DNA from: Rhizorhabdus sp.
GTDB taxonomy: Bacteria; Pseudomonadota; Alphaproteobacteria; Sphingomonadales; Sphingomonadaceae
Reading direction: 5' to 3'
NCBI GenBank assembly: GCA_004297635.1
Contig: SCUQ01000461.1
Coordinates: 1-16,762, forward strand
Length of the DNA stretch: 16,762 bases
In this document: positions 15,501-16,762 of the stretch, in pieces
Numbering within the stretch: position 1 is the first letter of the stretch
Layout of the letters: each line of letters starts with the position of its first letter
The notes under the pieces: generated by a model
What the model was told of the DNA's origin: nothing
Databases searched by the model: none
What the model saw: only the letters and a program-made list of their open reading frames with translations
Program-made: the position numbers and the translations under genes

Positions 15501-15902
15501 CGGCCCGGTGATCGAGATCCAGCCGGGGATCAGCCAGTCGATATCCTCCACATGCCGCGCCAGCGACGCAGCGGAGGCGTCGTCCCACGGGGCGTGGAAG
15601 GCATAGGATGTGCGCTGGCCATGGCCAGGGCGGCCATGTTCGAGCAGGTGGCGGAAATCGCGCCACATATGGCGGACCTTGCGGGCGCTGGTGCCGACCA
15701 GCCCATGGTCCTGGCCGTGCAGTGGCGCGGACACGGGGTGCTCGACCTCGAACGGCAGGGGCGGTTGCGGCACCACCGCGACGATCGAGGCGAAGAAGGC
15801 CGCGCCCGCCAGCAGGATCAGCAGCACGAAGGCGATCACCGCCAGCGCGAAGCGCCGCCGGCGCCGGCCCGATGCATCGAAGAAGATCGGCTGTTCGCCC
15901 AT
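12561..15902 (-). CDS. GH18-like / NodB deacetylase / GT2 synthase fusion protein
   Basis: The 1113-aa protein has three enzyme parts. After a basic N-terminus and one helix (about 18-42) comes a GH18-like barrel (about 100-400). It keeps D208 and E210 of the catalytic DxxDxDxE motif but has S203 and F206 where Asp is usual; LFLMAYDEH (259-267) resembles YaaH/SleL-type GH18. A NodB/CE4 polysaccharide deacetylase follows (about 465-665) with SFDDGPD (D475, D476), GSHTYTH (H526, H530), RAPYFG (564-569) and LLHDSGG (H633). After a hydrophobic region (690-727) there is a processive GT2 domain with DDGS (780-783), DAD (831-833), AEDQD (921-925) and QRYRW (959-963). It ends in further helices. Layout implies periplasmic GH18+NodB and cytoplasmic GT2, as if PgaB- and PgaC-type activities were joined. 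A poly-N-acetylhexosamine product is likely but not proven. Confidence 0.93.
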   Translation of the reverse strand: MGEQPIFFDASGRRRRRFALAVIAFVLLILLAGAAFFASIVAVVPQPPLPFEVEHPVSAPLHGQDHGLVGTSARKVRHMWRDFRHLLEHGRPGHGQRTSYAFHAPWDDASAASLARHVEDIDWLIPGWISITGPDHKVTSFADPRGKAIISHAHRRPRLMPMIQNALDGGWDGKGIAALLRDRNASAATLDRVEALLRANQASGVFFDFEELPADAHPAYRAFLAEARRRLPGMQIAIAVPVADPDWDLKAYARVADKLFLMAYDEHSEPGDPGPIASRPWFADSVARAVRGLPPERVVVALGSYAYDWEKGGDTIAHSVEDVWLAARESGVTPRFDRTSGNSSFAYLEAGKRHDIWLLDAAAMHGQLMALRSLGLNSVALWRLGTEDPSIWTMFGRARRLPAAGAIEDIPAGTNVDIEGSGEILRIGAMPVPGHRTVTTDRQGGIIDVRFDRLPSPWQIQRTGYRPGLVALSFDDGPDPVWTPKILDILKAEKAPATFFIVGENALTQRPLLERLIAEGHEVGSHTYTHPNLAQASPRETALELNTNQRLFQAYTGRSLRLFRAPYFGDAEPTTSDEIVPVQEAQRRGYLSVGLHVDPDDWKRPGVAEIVRRTIEGVENGDESFSGNIVLLHDSGGDRAQTVAALPIIIHELRARGYRLVPVSVLAGLSPADVNPPISKSDRLAAETDLALFSALGGAVIAIKWLFLVAISLGILRAILLSGLALVQARREARTIFPPIDPACFVTVLIPAFNEERVIERSVRRVLDSRDVGIEVIVIDDGSKDRTSEIVRTAFADDPRVRLLTLENGGKARALNRGLELVRGEIVIALDADTQFEPATIARLARWFADERLGAVAGNAKVGNRVNLITRWQALEYITAQNLERRALARLDAITVVPGAVGAWRLAAIRAVGGYPPDTLAEDQDLTIAIQRAGWKVHYDQYAIAWTEAPESVAALAKQRYRWAYGTLQCLWKHRRVMANGQPKGLARVGLPQAVLFQILLAAISPVIDLALLVSLIATWLEVRAHGWAASSGDIDRMLGFWLVFTAIDLLAAFIAFALERRETWRLLWLLVPQRIGYRQIMYYVVLKALAQALRGPRVGWGKLERSGRVAER

Positions 15903-15924
15903 ATCGGAAACCCGCCTGCCCCAT

Positions 15925-15950
15925 GGAACGCGCCCGCTGCCTCAGCGGTT
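15925..15950 (+). promoter_or_regulatory. Possible EcfG-type general-stress promoter
   Basis: GGAAC (15925-15929), a 17-base spacer and GGTT (15947-15950) match the alphaproteobacterial EcfG consensus (GGAAC, 16-17 bases, CGTT) at 8 of 9 bases. The site lies 40 bases before the 82-aa gene at a sensible distance. One site in GC-rich DNA may be chance. Confidence 0.35.
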
Positions 15951-15989
15951 GGGCCCCGACGGGCGCGATATGGAAGGGATGCTTTCTAA

Positions 15990-16238
15990 ATGCTGACTAC
16001 CGCGCTCCAATGGTATGGCGCAATCGCGGGCGTGATCGCCGCGCTGATCGTCTCGCTCGATCTCGGCCGCCGCTGGACGGGCCTCGGCTTCGTCATCTTC
16101 GTCACCTCCTCGATCGCGCTGATCGGCTGGGGCTTCCTGAAGCCTGACGCCGAAGGGATCGGGACGCAGAACATCGTCCTGCTCGTCATCAACATTGTTG
16201 GGGTCTATCGCTACCTGATCCGCAAGCAGGCGCCGTAA
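15990..16238 (+). CDS. 82-aa small integral membrane protein
   Basis: The product is nearly all hydrophobic. Helices lie at about 5-24 (ALQWYGAIAGVIAALIVSLD), 30-49 (TGLGFVIFVTSSIALIGWGF) and 58-75 (GTQNIVLLVINIVGVYRYLI), with a basic C-terminus (RKQAP). It begins MLTTALQWYG at the ATG at 15990; a GGAAGGGA lies slightly far upstream (about 15972-15979). I do not recognise a function. It is divergent from the three-domain synthase gene with only 87 bases between start codons, so shared regulation is possible. The upstream EcfG-like site would make it a general-stress gene, but that is inference. Confidence 0.75.
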   Translation: MLTTALQWYGAIAGVIAALIVSLDLGRRWTGLGFVIFVTSSIALIGWGFLKPDAEGIGTQNIVLLVINIVGVYRYLIRKQAP

Positions 16239-16273
16239 ACGCTGCGTTCGAAACGGTTGAAATTTCCTCGGAT

Positions 16274-16310
16274 AAAAAAAGGCCCGCCCGGATCGCTCCG
16301 GACGGGCCTT
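16274..16310 (-). terminator. Rho-independent terminator of hppA
   Basis: A hairpin of GGCCCG plus CCGGA (16281-16292) with TCCGG plus CGGGCC (16297-16308) has a 4-base TCGC loop and one C/A mismatch. Seven As at 16274-16280 become a T-run on the - strand, right after the hppA stop. It may also slow + strand transcription from the 82-aa gene, though that side has only TT. Confidence 0.85.
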
Positions 16311-16332
16311 CAAGAGCTGTAATGAAATCAGA

Positions 16333-16762
16333 TCACATCGCAGCGTGCGCCAGCGCTGCGAGGAGCAGCAGGGCGACGATGTTGGTGATCTTGATCATCG
16401 GGTTCACGGCCGGGCCGGCGGTGTCCTTGTAGGGATCGCCGACGGTGTCGCCGGTCACGGCCGCCTTATGGGCTTCCGATCCCTTGCCGCCGTGGTTGCC
16501 GTCCTCGATATATTTCTTGGCATTGTCCCATGCGCCGCCGCCCGAGGTCATCGAGATGGCGACGAACAGGCCGGACACGATCACGCCGAGCAGCAGCGCG
16601 CCGAGTGCGGCGAAGCCGTTCGCCTGGCCCGCCACCTGCGCGATGACGAAATAGACGACGATCGGCGCGAGCACCGGCAGCAGCGACGGGATGATCATCT
16701 CCTTGATCGCCGCCTTGGTGACGAGATCGACGGTGCGGGCATAGTTGGGACGGCTGGTGCCG
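16333..16762 (-). CDS. hppA: Membrane proton-translocating pyrophosphatase, C-terminal part
   Basis: Only the last 142 or so residues lie in the window; the start is to the right. This enzyme couples pyrophosphate hydrolysis to ion pumping across the inner membrane. The visible part reads [20 protein letters not shown] and [20 protein letters not shown]. The highly conserved active-site segment follows ([20 protein letters not shown], then VNPMIKI), and the protein ends in a final hydrophobic helix. The region that tells potassium-dependent from potassium-independent types is outside the window. A strong terminator follows the stop codon at 16333. Confidence 0.95.
   Translation of the reverse strand, partial: GTSRPNYARTVDLVTKAAIKEMIIPSLLPVLAPIVVYFVIAQVAGQANGFAALGALLLGVIVSGLFVAISMTSGGGAWDNAKKYIEDGNHGGKGSEAHKAAVTGDTVGDPYKDTAGPAVNPMIKITNIVALLLLAALAHAAM

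Noticed and set aside
12825..15989. Long + strand frames (466 and 558 codons) opposite the three-domain synthase
   Set aside because: Arg/Asp/Gly-rich mirror frames with no recognisable motifs; the - strand protein has complete catalytic motifs.

Overview
The window is a chromosomal segment of a GC-rich alphaproteobacterium, most likely a sphingomonad (Sphingomonas, Sphingobium or Rhizorhabdus type). This rests on the lptC-lptA-lptB-rpoN gene order, the style of the proteins and a palindromic intergenic repeat. No rRNA, tRNA or CRISPR array is visible, and there is no gene-free stretch longer than 300 bases.

Left part (1-5700, + strand): the lipopolysaccharide transport genes lptC (5' end cut by the window), lptA and lptB are followed by rpoN (sigma-54). 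Between lptA and lptB lies a complete 1.74-kb IS1595-family element (about 1290-3033). It has 20/25-matching terminal inverted repeats and an 8-9 bp target duplication (AAACAAGTT). Its transposase is on the - strand, and three small overlapping passenger genes lie on the + strand; the third (58 codons) runs antisense into the transposase end. The element landed in the loop of one hairpin of a bipartite palindromic (REPIN-like) repeat. A second copy of that repeat lies between lptB and rpoN. The four half-repeats show compensatory stem changes.

Middle (5701-7974): a 47-aa exported peptide gene and a concentrative nucleoside transporter gene (- strand) are followed by a divergent queuosine-precursor transporter gene of the YhhQ/VUT family (+ strand).

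Right-middle (8006-15902, - strand): six closely spaced genes look like one transcription unit, read from right to left. They are a 1113-aa protein joining a GH18-like glycosidase, a NodB/CE4 deacetylase and a processive GT2 synthase; a 99-aa protein; a GT-C-like membrane protein whose frame is broken by one base; an SseB-family protein; a threonine aldolase; and a DMT-family transporter overlapping the aldolase by ATGA. The first three may make or modify a cell-surface polysaccharide. The last three may form a serine/threonine homeostasis module. Both roles are inferences.

Right end (15990-16762): a small three-helix membrane protein (+), possibly under a general-stress sigma promoter, then a strong terminator serving the - strand, and the C-terminal part of a membrane proton-translocating pyrophosphatase (hppA) that continues beyond the window.

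The best candidates for something new are the IS1595 passenger genes with hairpin-loop targeting of the palindromic repeat, and the three-enzyme GH18-NodB-GT2 fusion.
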